A stretch of 5,844 nt of DNA from Chloroflexia bacterium (lineage in GTDB: Bacteria > Chloroflexota > Chloroflexia > Thermomicrobiales > JALYUS01), in contig JAICIL010000287.1 of NCBI GenBank assembly GCA_025924435.1, forward strand, positions 1-5,844, read 5' to 3'. Position 1 is the stretch's first letter. Every line of letters begins with the position of its first letter. The notes beneath the pieces were generated by a model. It was not told the DNA's origin. It did not search any database and saw only the letters and a program-made list of their open reading frames with translations. This document shows, one piece after another, positions 1-5,784 of this stretch. The position numbers and the translations under genes are program-made.

Positions 1-1
1 C

Positions 2-667
2 AAGCCGCTCGCCGGCATCGCGCTGACCACCGACACCTCCGCGCTCACCGCGATCGCCAACGACTACAGCTTCCAGGACATCTTCGCCAAGCAGGTGCTC
101 GCGCTCGGCCGCAAGGGCGATGTACTGCTCGGCATCTCGACGTCGGGCAATTCCGGCAACGTGCTGAAAGCAATGGAAGCCGCGCACGGCATCGGCATGC
201 GCGTGCTCGCCATCCAGCGGCACCCGGATCGCAAACCCGCGTACGTCGCGCGGCTGCTCGCGGGCGACGCGCTGCCGGAACTGCTCGCGGAGTCCGACCA
301 CGTCTGCCTCTGTCTGCCGCTGACGAGCGCGACGAAGTATACGATTGACCGGGACGAACTCGATCGGATGAAGCGCACGGCGTATCTGTACAACATCGGC
401 CGGGGCGCGCTCGTCAATCAGGAGGCGTTGATCGCCGTGCTGCGGGGCGGCACGCTCGCGGGCGCCGGCCTCGATGTGACGACGCCCGAACCGCTCCCCG
501 CCGACTCTCCCCTCTGGGAGATGCCGAACGTCCTCGTCACCGGCCACACCGCCGCCAGCACCCCGCACTACTGGGAGCGCGGCATGGACCTGCTCGTCGA
601 GAACATCCGCCGCTTCCTCGCCGGCGACGAACTCAAGGACACCGTGGACATCAAGGCGGGATACTGA
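2..667 (+). CDS. Chimeric ORF: GmhA-like SIS domain joined to C-terminal half of D-2-hydroxyacid dehydrogenase (5' partial)
   Basis: The frame is open from the window edge to TGA at 665-667 (221 visible residues, counted from base 2). Residues 1-63 match phosphoheptose isomerase: the [11 protein letters not shown] stretch, then [13 protein letters not shown] (39-51), the sugar-phosphate loop of SIS domains. From about residue 70 the match switches to the D-isomer-specific 2-hydroxyacid dehydrogenase family: LCLPLT (103-108), NIGRG with catalytic Arg134, PEPLP with Glu163, and GHTAAS with His182. The switch falls at GMRVLA (65-70, nt 194-211), a string plausible in both families. As read, the isomerase lacks its C-terminal catalytic Gln/His segment. 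The dehydrogenase lacks its substrate-binding N-terminus and the GxGxxG turn of its NAD fold, so neither activity looks complete. It may be a true gene fusion, a decayed recombinant or an assembly join. Its 5' end is outside the window. Domain calls are confident; the biological reality of the fusion is not. Confidence 0.8.
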   Translation, partial: KPLAGIALTTDTSALTAIANDYSFQDIFAKQVLALGRKGDVLLGISTSGNSGNVLKAMEAAHGIGMRVLAIQRHPDRKPAYVARLLAGDALPELLAESDHVCLCLPLTSATKYTIDRDELDRMKRTAYLYNIGRGALVNQEALIAVLRGGTLAGAGLDVTTPEPLPADSPLWEMPNVLVTGHTAASTPHYWERGMDLLVENIRRFLAGDELKDTVDIKAGY

Positions 668-673
668 AACCGC

Positions 674-830
674 TTGAACCGCCAAGACGCCAAGGACGCC
701 AAGAAAGGCGAAAGGAATGTAGCACAGAGAGCGCGGAGAACACGGAGAAGTGACTCAGTGTCGTGTTTCTCTGTGTCCTCTGTGCCCAACTTCTTCTCTG
801 CTTGGCGTCCTTGGCGTCTTGGCGGTTCAA
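674..830. repeat. Long nested palindrome, copy 1
   Basis: The outer arms 674-703 and 801-830 are perfect reverse complements over 30 bp. Each arm is built of a near-tandem 8-9 nt unit (gccaagac / gccaaggac). Inside lies a second palindrome: 722-729 pairs perfectly with 778-785, and 740-749 pairs with 767-776 with one G-T wobble, leaving a loop at 750-766. The element fills the space between two convergent stop codons (667 on plus, 836 on minus) and ends 5 nt from the minus-strand stop. It could act as a bidirectional RNA hairpin or mRNA end protector. Neither side has a convincing T-run, so it is not a classical intrinsic terminator. Translating the arm gives NRQDAKDAK, a peptide I recall from many spurious hypothetical proteins in unrelated phyla, which suggests a dispersed repeat family. 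I know no formal name for it. Confidence 0.9.
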
Positions 831-835
831 AATCC

Positions 836-2623
836 CTACCGGACGGTCATCGGGACGCGATGGTAGCCGGTGGCGCCGAGGGGGATCGGCGGGGTGGATT
901 CGGCGGGTTGGAGCGTGCCCGCGCCGTCGGTGGCGCGGACGAGGACTTTGAACTCGCCCGCTTTCGGCGGCGTCCACGGGAAGGCCCAGAAGACCCAGGT
1001 GAGCGCGCCGAGCGGCGGCTGGAGCGCGGCCTGCCCCCACGATGCGCCGTCGTCCGTGCTCACCTCGACGCGCGCGATGCCGCGACTGCCCGCGTAGGCG
1101 ATCCCCGCGACGACCGTCGGGACGCCGACCGCGAGTTGATCCTTGCGCGTCGGCGTGTCAATGCGCGACATCGTCTGCACGACCGAGGCGTCCGACCAGC
1201 CCTGCCGCTCCCAGTAGCCGAGGTAATCGTCCGATGTGGGCGTGATGCGCGTGATCCACTTCGGGTTCTTCATGCCGTAATGCGCGGGGAAGATCAGCCG
1301 GGTGGGGAAGCCGTGCCGCTCCGGCAGGGGCGCGCCGTTCAGTTGGTAGGCGAGGATCGTCCGCTCCTCCATCGCCTCCGCGATGGGGATCGCGGTCGAG
1401 TAGCCGTCGTCGCAGGTGAACTGCACCTTGATCGCGCCCGGCTTGACGCCCGCACGCTCCAGCACGATGCGCAGCGGCACGCCCGTCCATTGCCCGTTGC
1501 TGATCAGGTCGCCGCCGATCTCGTTGCTGATGCATTCCTGCGTGCGCAGGAAGGTCGTGCTGGGCAGCGCGAGGAGGTCCTCATACGCGAGCGTGGCGGG
1601 TCGCTCGACCATGCCATCCACCATCAGCCGCCATTTGTCCTGCCGCACAACCGGATCGCTGAAGTTCTTCGAGATGACGTAGAAGTGATCGCTGTCGGTC
1701 ACTTCGGGCGGCAGTTTGTCCGCGACGAGTTGGAACATCACCTCGGCCGCCGGGTCCGCAGGGGCCGGTTCGAACGGCGCGGGCGGCGTCGCGGTATTAA
1801 TTGGCCCACCGCTCGCCGGTGTCGCGGGCGATGTCGCATTCGTCGCCGCGCCGACGGACGGGGCGGTGGATGCCGGCGGAGGGTTTGTCGCCCGGTTCGC
1901 CTGCGCCCGCGCGGTCTGCGCGATGGTCTGGGCCTGCTGCTGGGCGAGGGTTTGTCCCTGCGCCGATGGCGGCGCGGCGGCCGGCAGCGGATGGAAGGCG
2001 AAGCGGCGCACCTGCACGAACAAGCCGCCGACCGAGAGCAGCCCCGCGCCGATGGCGAGATTGTGCAGCAAGGCGCGGCGGCGTTCATCAACGACCGTTT
2101 CGGCGTCATCCGCGGGAGTGAAGGCGCGTCGCAATGCCGCCGTCATCCCGGCGAGCGCGACGGCGTAGAGCGCGCAGAGGAGCAGGCCGGTCAGCAGATA
2201 GCCCGTCGGCCCGCCGCGCAGCGATGCGCCGAGCACGCCCGCGCCGACGAGCGGCGACAGCACGAATATGAGGATGAGCCAGACGATGCCGCCGAGCCGG
2301 ACGGCGGGGAAGAGCATCCCGCGCCAGCCCCCAGCGGGGCGGCAGAGGCGGCTTGTGTGGAGCAGGCCGAGCAGCCCGCCGACGACGATCATGCAGAAGA
2401 CGATGAAGGAGAAGAGATACGGTTTCGTCTCCGTGCCGAGCGTGCCGGTGGAGAGGTTGAAGAGGGCAATCGGCACATTGCTGCTGAGCGCGTTGCCGAT
2501 CAGTTCCGGGTACGACGGGATTCCCGCCGCCATTCGCACGATGAGCATCACCACGCCCATCAGCGACGCCGCGACGATGCCCGCCCCGAACCCGATCCAT
2601 CCTGCCGTCCGCCGCTCGTCCAT
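836..2623 (-). CDS. Membrane-anchored molybdopterin-dependent oxidoreductase, sulfite oxidase family
   Basis: This 595-residue protein has three parts. Residues 7-205 hold five predicted membrane segments (about 7-34, 69-89, 108-132, 141-163, 186-205). Residues 212-290 are a low-complexity Ala/Pro/Thr/Gln linker. Residues ~310-465 are the oxidoreductase molybdopterin-binding domain, followed by a C-terminal Ig-like Mo-cofactor dimerisation domain (~495-595, with VSTDDGASW at 521-529). Cys364 in TQECISNEIGG is the expected molybdenum-ligating cysteine, and HYGMKNPKWITRI (448-460) is a conserved family block. With the N-terminus inside, five segments place the catalytic domain outside the membrane. 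RRRALL (181-186), just before the fifth segment, resembles a twin-arginine signal and fits export of a folded cofactor protein. ATG at 2623 follows a gagggag ribosome binding site with a 6-nt spacer. Substrate and electron partner cannot be told from sequence; no YedZ/MsrQ-type heme partner is present here. Confidence 0.93.
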   Translation of the reverse strand: MDERRTAGWIGFGAGIVAASLMGVVMLIVRMAAGIPSYPELIGNALSSNVPIALFNLSTGTLGTETKPYLFSFIVFCMIVVGGLLGLLHTSRLCRPAGGWRGMLFPAVRLGGIVWLILIFVLSPLVGAGVLGASLRGGPTGYLLTGLLLCALYAVALAGMTAALRRAFTPADDAETVVDERRRALLHNLAIGAGLLSVGGLFVQVRRFAFHPLPAAAPPSAQGQTLAQQQAQTIAQTARAQANRATNPPPASTAPSVGAATNATSPATPASGGPINTATPPAPFEPAPADPAAEVMFQLVADKLPPEVTDSDHFYVISKNFSDPVVRQDKWRLMVDGMVERPATLAYEDLLALPSTTFLRTQECISNEIGGDLISNGQWTGVPLRIVLERAGVKPGAIKVQFTCDDGYSTAIPIAEAMEERTILAYQLNGAPLPERHGFPTRLIFPAHYGMKNPKWITRITPTSDDYLGYWERQGWSDASVVQTMSRIDTPTRKDQLAVGVPTVVAGIAYAGSRGIARVEVSTDDGASWGQAALQPPLGALTWVFWAFPWTPPKAGEFKVLVRATDGAGTLQPAESTPPIPLGATGYHRVPMTVR

Positions 2624-2640
2624 GCATTTCTCCCTCGCGC
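2624..2640 (-). promoter_or_regulatory. Ribosome binding site of the molybdoenzyme gene
   Basis: On the minus strand gagggag lies 6 nt before the ATG at 2623. It fixes this start over other in-frame candidates. A second, out-of-frame ATG overlaps 4 nt upstream (atgcatg) and has a much shorter spacer. Confidence 0.65.
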
Positions 2641-2656
2641 GTTTCGCCCCCTACCA

Positions 2657-2662
2657 AGTATA
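2657..2662 (-). promoter_or_regulatory. Putative -10 box for the molybdoenzyme gene
   Basis: The minus strand reads TATACT (5 of 6 to TATAAT), about 34 nt upstream of the ATG, giving a predicted leader of roughly 27 nt. No good -35 hexamer is visible at 16-18 nt spacing, so this is a weak call. It would give the oxidoreductase its own transcription, independent of the flavin-uptake operon upstream. Confidence 0.35.
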
Positions 2663-2700
2663 CGCGCGGAAAGTGACGATTGGCTTACGGGGAAACGGAT

Positions 2701-2800
2701 TGAACCGCGAAGGCGCGAAGGACGCGAAGAGGGCAAGAGAAAAGAACCCGTTCTTTAATTCCCCGTTTTGCCTTCGCGTCCTTCCCGCCTTCGCGGTTCA
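2701..2800. repeat. Long palindrome, copy 2 (same family as 674-830)
   Basis: Arms 2701-2729 and 2772-2800 are complementary at 28 of 29 positions. The left arm differs from copy 1 at four of 30 positions, and each of the four is matched by a compensating change in the right arm. The centre contains aaagaac / gttcttt (2741-2747, 2750-2756). The element starts 10 nt after the ribY stop codon in minus-strand reading and precedes the molybdoenzyme promoter region. No T-run follows, so mRNA 3'-end protection or a mobile-repeat remnant is as likely as termination. Confidence 0.88.
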
Positions 2801-2810
2801 CATTCCCCTT

Positions 2811-3842
2811 CTATGGGAGGAATTTGGTGGAGTACATCTCCTCCGTTTTCGGGTCGCCCTTGACGAGGGCGGTCTCTTTCATGAAGGTCGCCATGCGGGT
2901 CCAGGCGGCGGGGTCAATCGCGCCATAGTTGGCCGGGTCGCCGCAGAGGTCAATCGTCGCGGCGAGGACGCGCTGCTGCACGTCCGCCGTCTGCGCCGCC
3001 TCGGGGACGATCTTCAGCACTTCCGCGAACGCGCCCTTCGGGTCCGCCTGCGTGTCGCGCATCCCGGCGATCAGGGCGCGCAGGAAGGCGCGGACGGTGT
3101 CGGGATGATCCGCGAGCATCTTCTCGCTCGTCACGATCCCGGCGGAGGGGAGGTTGTAGACGGACGCGACCGTCAGCACGTCGACGTCCACACCCTGCGC
3201 CCTCAGTTGCACCGGCTCGTTGTTGGTGAAGCCGACCGCCGCGTCCACCTTGCCCGCCTGGACGGACTGCGCCTGGGTGAAGCCGATCTCCACGGCGTCC
3301 ACCTTGCTCTCGTCAATTTTGTTCGCGTAGAGGATCGCCTTGTAGCCGATGTAGGTCGAGCCGAACTTGCCGGGCAGGCCGACCTTCAGTTTCGTCAGCG
3401 ATTGGGCGTCCGTCAGCCCCTTGCCCTTCGGCGCGAAGACGCAAATCGGGTACTGCTGGTAGACGGAGGCGACGTAGACGACGGGCAGCCCCTGCGCCCG
3501 CGCCAGCGCCACCTCGTCGCCGCTCGCGTCGAGGAAATCCCGCTCGCCGCGCGCGACGAGTTGCATATAGTCCGTCGTCGTGCCGTAGTCGTACGCGACC
3601 TTCAACCCCTCGGCGGCGAACCGCCCCTTCGCGTCCGCGACGTAGAATTGGGCGAACTGGACATTCGGGACGTACGAAATGGCGAGTTTGGCGGTTGCCA
3701 GCGGTTTGCCGGCGGCGGCGGAGGGCGCGGTCGTCGGCGGGGCGGCATTCGGCGTGGCGGTCGCCTTCGATGAACCGCAGGCGGCGAGGAGCGCGCCCAC
3801 CCCGGCATTGGCGGCGGCGATCAGCAGGGCACGGCGGCGCAT
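2811..3842 (-). CDS. ribY: ABC transporter substrate-binding lipoprotein, NMT1/THI5-like, probably flavin-specific (RibY-like)
   Basis: This 343-residue protein begins with a lipoprotein signal: MRRR, a hydrophobic stretch, then the lipobox LAAC with Cys22 as lipid anchor and a short Ala/Pro/Thr linker to ~48. The rest is an NMT1/THI5-like periplasmic-binding fold: YVPNVQFAQFYVADAKGRF (57-75), YDYGTTTDYMQL (84-95), VGLPGKFGSTYIGYKA (154-169) and GFTQAQSVQAGKVDAAVGF (187-205). This family binds thiamine precursors, sulfonates or flavins. The ATG at 3842 is chosen because ggagga lies 8 nt upstream and the signal peptide then begins properly; a start 45 nt further upstream would overlap the permease and spoil the signal. 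The permease stop is 4 nt away, indicating a coupled operon. Specificity for riboflavin or a precursor is inferred from the FMN riboswitch at the operon head. Thiamine-precursor binding is the main alternative. Confidence 0.88.
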   Translation of the reverse strand: MRRRALLIAAANAGVGALLAACGSSKATATPNAAPPTTAPSAAAGKPLATAKLAISYVPNVQFAQFYVADAKGRFAAEGLKVAYDYGTTTDYMQLVARGERDFLDASGDEVALARAQGLPVVYVASVYQQYPICVFAPKGKGLTDAQSLTKLKVGLPGKFGSTYIGYKAILYANKIDESKVDAVEIGFTQAQSVQAGKVDAAVGFTNNEPVQLRAQGVDVDVLTVASVYNLPSAGIVTSEKMLADHPDTVRAFLRALIAGMRDTQADPKGAFAEVLKIVPEAAQTADVQQRVLAATIDLCGDPANYGAIDPAAWTRMATFMKETALVKGDPKTEEMYSTKFLP

Positions 3843-3846
3843 GGTG

Positions 3847-4683
3847 TCAATCCTCCCACGAGAGCAGCAAGCGTTCCAACAGGGCAATCACGGCATACCC
3901 GAAGGCGGCAATACCCATCAGGCAGAAGAGCGCGACGAACTTCAGCGGCGTGTCATAGAGGAATTCGGCCTGTTTGAGCAAGTAGCCAAGCCCCTGCTTG
4001 GCGGAGACGAACTCGCCGATCACCGCGCCCGTCACGGCGAGCGTGAAGGCGATGCGCACGCCGCCGAGGAGCGAGCGGAGCGCGAGCGGGATCTCGACGT
4101 AGCGGAGCGTCTGCCAGCGGGTCGCGCCGTAGATGCGCGCGACATCGCGGAGCGCCGGGTCAATGCCCCGCAGCCCGACCGTCCACGTCACGAGGACGGG
4201 GAAAAAGACGATCAGCGTGCAGATGAGCACCTTCGGCAGCAGCCCCGTGCCGAACCAGAGGATGATGATCGGCGCGAGGGCGACGGCGGGCAGCGCCTGG
4301 CTCGCCGCGATCACCGGCGCGAGCGCGCGATCCACGAGCGGCAGATGGACGACGACATAGCCGAGCACGAAGGCGACACCGATCCCCAGCAGCGCGCCGT
4401 AGCCCGCCTCAATCAGCGTCGTGCGGATATGCGGCCAGAGGATGCCGTTCGTCAGGGCGTCCCGGAAGGATCGCGCGACCGCTTCCGGCGGCGGCAGGAG
4501 GAACGGCTGATAGCCGCCGATCACCACCGCCAATTTCCAGACGACGATCAGCAGCACGAAGGCGGCGACCGGCGCGAGCGGGTTCAACCATGCGGCGTTG
4601 CGCCAGCGCCGTGCTTTGCGCGGCGGCGCTGGAGCGGCGGCGGCCGCTGTTGTTTGGGGCGTGCGTTCGAGTGTCCCGACCAT
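3847..4683 (-). CDS. ribX: ABC transporter permease of the SsuC/TauC/ThiX type, probably flavin uptake (RibX-like)
   Basis: This 278-residue inner-membrane protein has a disordered Ala/Pro-rich N-terminus (1-35) and about six membrane segments (near 37-55, 92-113, 122-145, 150-170, 213-228, 247-269). The EAA-type loop that docks the ATPase is visible as RIYGATRWQTLRYVEIPLAL (183-202), as in binding-protein-dependent permeases of the sulfonate/nitrate/thiamine-precursor group. The start at 4683 is supported by gggaggt 7 nt upstream. The frame stays open to 4902, but that extension would translate the terminator and inserted repeat of the riboswitch leader, so it is rejected. It is the first gene after an FMN riboswitch and is followed after 4 nt by the binding protein. 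No ATPase gene is in the window, so an ATPase encoded elsewhere must be shared or the system works differently. Confidence 0.9.
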   Translation of the reverse strand: MVGTLERTPQTTAAAAAPAPPRKARRWRNAAWLNPLAPVAAFVLLIVVWKLAVVIGGYQPFLLPPPEAVARSFRDALTNGILWPHIRTTLIEAGYGALLGIGVAFVLGYVVVHLPLVDRALAPVIAASQALPAVALAPIIILWFGTGLLPKVLICTLIVFFPVLVTWTVGLRGIDPALRDVARIYGATRWQTLRYVEIPLALRSLLGGVRIAFTLAVTGAVIGEFVSAKQGLGYLLKQAEFLYDTPLKFVALFCLMGIAAFGYAVIALLERLLLSWED

Positions 4684-4717
4684 CCGGCGTACCTCCCGGT
4701 ACGAAGAACCGCGCCGG
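4684..4717 (-). promoter_or_regulatory. Hairpin over the ribX ribosome binding site
   Basis: On the minus strand gtacc and ggtac (4698-4702, 4689-4693) can pair around a ggga loop. An outer ccggc/gccggc-type stem (4713-4717 with 4684-4688) closes it next to the ATG. The Shine-Dalgarno gggaggt (4691-4697) lies in the loop and 3' strand, so folding would hide it. Five-bp stems with a one-sided 10-nt bulge are only moderately stable. Confidence 0.5.
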
Positions 4718-4723
4718 GGGCAT

Positions 4724-4752
4724 AAAAAATCCCGGCGACCGCAGTCGTCGGG
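4724..4752 (-). terminator. Intrinsic terminator in the FMN riboswitch leader
   Basis: Read on the minus strand, cccgacgac (4744-4752), loop tgcg, and gtcgccggg (4731-4739) form a 9-bp stem with one A-C mismatch. It is followed by one A and six Ts (4724-4729). It lies between the aptamer and ribX, in the position expected for FMN-dependent premature termination. Confidence 0.75.
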
Positions 4753-4786
4753 GCATGCGTGCGAGCGGATACCGAAGATGGGGAAT

Positions 4787-4850
4787 ACAGGGTGGCGGCG
4801 GGCTTCAGCCTGCCGCGAGAAACACGGGCGAAAAGCCCGTGCCACCATGT
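4787..4850. repeat. Cloverleaf-like palindromic repeat inside the riboswitch leader
   Basis: Two adjacent hairpins are closed by a common outer stem. Hairpin A is 4795-4803 with 4808-4816 (one G-T pair on the plus strand, loop ttca). Hairpin B is cacgggc (4823-4829) with gcccgtg (4835-4841, loop gaaaa). The outer stem is ggtggc (4791-4796, shares its last 2 nt with hairpin A) with gccacc (4841-4846), extended by aca/tgt across one mismatch. I recall similar sequence, translated as VARAFRP, in spurious ORFs of several phyla, so this looks like a dispersed repeat; I cannot name the family. Confidence 0.7.
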
Positions 4851-4898
4851 TTTCCCGCGTCCCCTCCGGGATCGCGTCACCCGCCACACATTCGTGAT

Positions 4899-5055
4899 GC
4901 ATCTTCTCCCATCCGGACTTTCACCGTCGGCCCCGGAATCGCACCGGATCTGCCATACCCCGTTGGGACGGATCCTGGTATGGCTCGCGGGCTTGGCATG
5001 CGGGTAACGTCTGCCTCACCGCCGGTCGGGGATTACACCCTGCCCCGAAGACTGC
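4899..5055 (-). ncRNA. FMN riboswitch (RFN element)
   Basis: The minus strand carries all the conserved blocks of the FMN aptamer in order: tcttcggggcagggtg, atccccgaccggcggt, agcccgcgagcc, gatccggtgcgattccgg, gccgacggtgaaagtccgg and atgggagaagatg. Helix P1 is formed by gcagtcttc (5047-5055) and gaagatgc (4899-4906). FMN binding normally switches off riboflavin synthesis or transport genes. Here the regulated genes are the permease and binding protein downstream, about 215 nt from the aptamer to the ribX ATG. A terminator and an RBS hairpin follow it. Confidence 0.96.
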
Positions 5056-5063
5056 ACGCGCCG

Positions 5064-5092
5064 ATTATGGTGCGGAATCGCGCGCATGTCAA
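5064..5092 (-). promoter_or_regulatory. Sigma70-type promoter of the flavin-uptake operon
   Basis: The minus strand reads TTGACA (5087-5092), a 17-nt spacer, then CATAAT (5064-5069): a consensus -35 and a 5-of-6 -10 box. A start site 6-7 nt downstream would place the 5' end of the RNA just before helix P1 of the FMN riboswitch. Confidence 0.85.
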
Positions 5093-5142
5093 TGTATGTG
5101 CGAAGATCAGGGGCCGGAGGGCGGCCACCTGGCACGCGCATT

Positions 5143-5162
5143 GCGCCGCGAATATCCGGCGC
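5143..5162. repeat. Small inverted repeat upstream of the DinB-like gene
   Basis: gcgccg (5143-5148) and cggcgc (5157-5162) pair around an 8-nt loop in the leader of the plus-strand gene. It could be an operator or a leader hairpin. In DNA this GC-rich a 6-bp stem may be chance. I see no clear plus-strand promoter in 5093-5172. Confidence 0.3.
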
Positions 5163-5189
5163 GCTGATTTACCCGAGAGGAGTGATCCG

Positions 5190-5762
5190 ATGCCGGACAC
5201 GACACCGACGAAAGACGATCTGCTCGCCGCGATCGACGCCGAGCGGCGCTATTGGGATGCTCTCGTGGCGGCGGTCGAGGCGGCGGGGCTGATGGACCGA
5301 CCCGGCGCGAACAACGGGCCGTGGACGTTCAAGGAGATGGCGGCGCACCTCAACGCCTGGCGCGCGCTCACCGTGGCCCGCTTGGAGGCCGCATATCGAG
5401 GGGCGGGGCCGCCCGCGCATCCGTGGCCCGCGGGCCTGGAGGAGGGGCCGGACACGGACGCCATCAACGCCTGGTTCTCCGCGCGCGACAAGGACCGGCC
5501 CACTGCCGAGGTGCTCGCGGAGAGTGCGGCGCAGTTCGACGCGATGGGCGCGGCGGTGGCGGCGATGTCGAGCGACGATCTGCTGACGCCCGGCCGCTTC
5601 GCGTGGCTGGGCGACCTGCCCATCGGCCCCGCGCTGCTGGGGTACTCATTCACGCATCTGCACACGGACCACGAACCGGACATCCGGGCATGGCTGCGGC
5701 GCGAGACGGGCGGCGAGCCTGCCCTGCCGCCGCCCCCGCCGACGTTCGGCTACGCGGAATAG
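5190..5762 (+). CDS. DinB-like / ClbS-DfsB-type four-helix bundle protein
   Basis: This 190-residue protein fits the DinB/maleylpyruvate-isomerase-N superfamily of metal-binding four-helix bundles. Helix 1 spans about 8-33. The family block PWTFKEMAAHLNAW (44-57) carries His53. A middle helical pair covers about 87-128. The last helix block THLHTDHEPDIRAWL (155-169) gives His158 and His161, which with His53 make a plausible divalent-metal triad. The C-terminus (175-190) is a proline-rich tail. ATG at 5190 follows aggag with a 7-nt spacer; longer in-frame starts upstream would run through the riboswitch region and are rejected. It is transcribed away from the flavin operon. Family members include thiol transferases, colibactin self-resistance proteins and many of unknown role; the substrate cannot be predicted here. 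Confidence 0.85.
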   Translation: MPDTTPTKDDLLAAIDAERRYWDALVAAVEAAGLMDRPGANNGPWTFKEMAAHLNAWRALTVARLEAAYRGAGPPAHPWPAGLEEGPDTDAINAWFSARDKDRPTAEVLAESAAQFDAMGAAVAAMSSDDLLTPGRFAWLGDLPIGPALLGYSFTHLHTDHEPDIRAWLRRETGGEPALPPPPPTFGYAE

Positions 5763-5784
5763 GCGCATCCCGCCCATTGTCCGG

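Noticed and set aside
674..830. CRISPR or tandem-repeat array
   Set aside because: The 8-9 nt near-tandem units lie only within the arms of an inverted repeat; there are no spacers or regular direct repeats.
674..830. Classical intrinsic terminator
   Set aside because: The stem is strong, but no run of Ts follows on either strand.
674..2758. A 694-codon plus-strand open frame opposite the molybdoenzyme gene
   Set aside because: It runs antisense to a gene with clear domains, has a low-complexity Arg/Ala/Glu-rich product typical of high-GC antisense frames, and begins and ends in the two palindromes.
2268..3773. A 501-codon plus-strand frame and similar long plus-strand frames over ribY and ribX
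   Set aside because: Antisense shadows of well-supported minus-strand genes; the products are Arg-rich and match no family I recognise.
3843..3887. 15-residue upstream extension of the binding protein
   Set aside because: It overlaps the permease and puts a Cys-rich stretch before a standard lipoprotein signal; ATG at 3842 has ggagga at good spacing.
4684..4902. N-terminal extension of the permease by 73 codons
   Set aside because: The frame happens to be open, but it would translate the riboswitch P1 end, the inserted repeat and the terminator. The ATG at 4683 has a proper ribosome binding site and gives a normal family length.
4899..5055. TPP riboswitch, as suggested by the ThiY-like binding protein
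   Set aside because: The conserved blocks are those of the FMN aptamer; no TPP motif (CUGAGA with ACCUGA-type block) is present.
4590..5189. 200-codon upstream extension of the DinB-like gene
   Set aside because: It crosses the riboswitch and promoter in antisense. ATG at 5190 has a good ribosome binding site and starts the family fold correctly.
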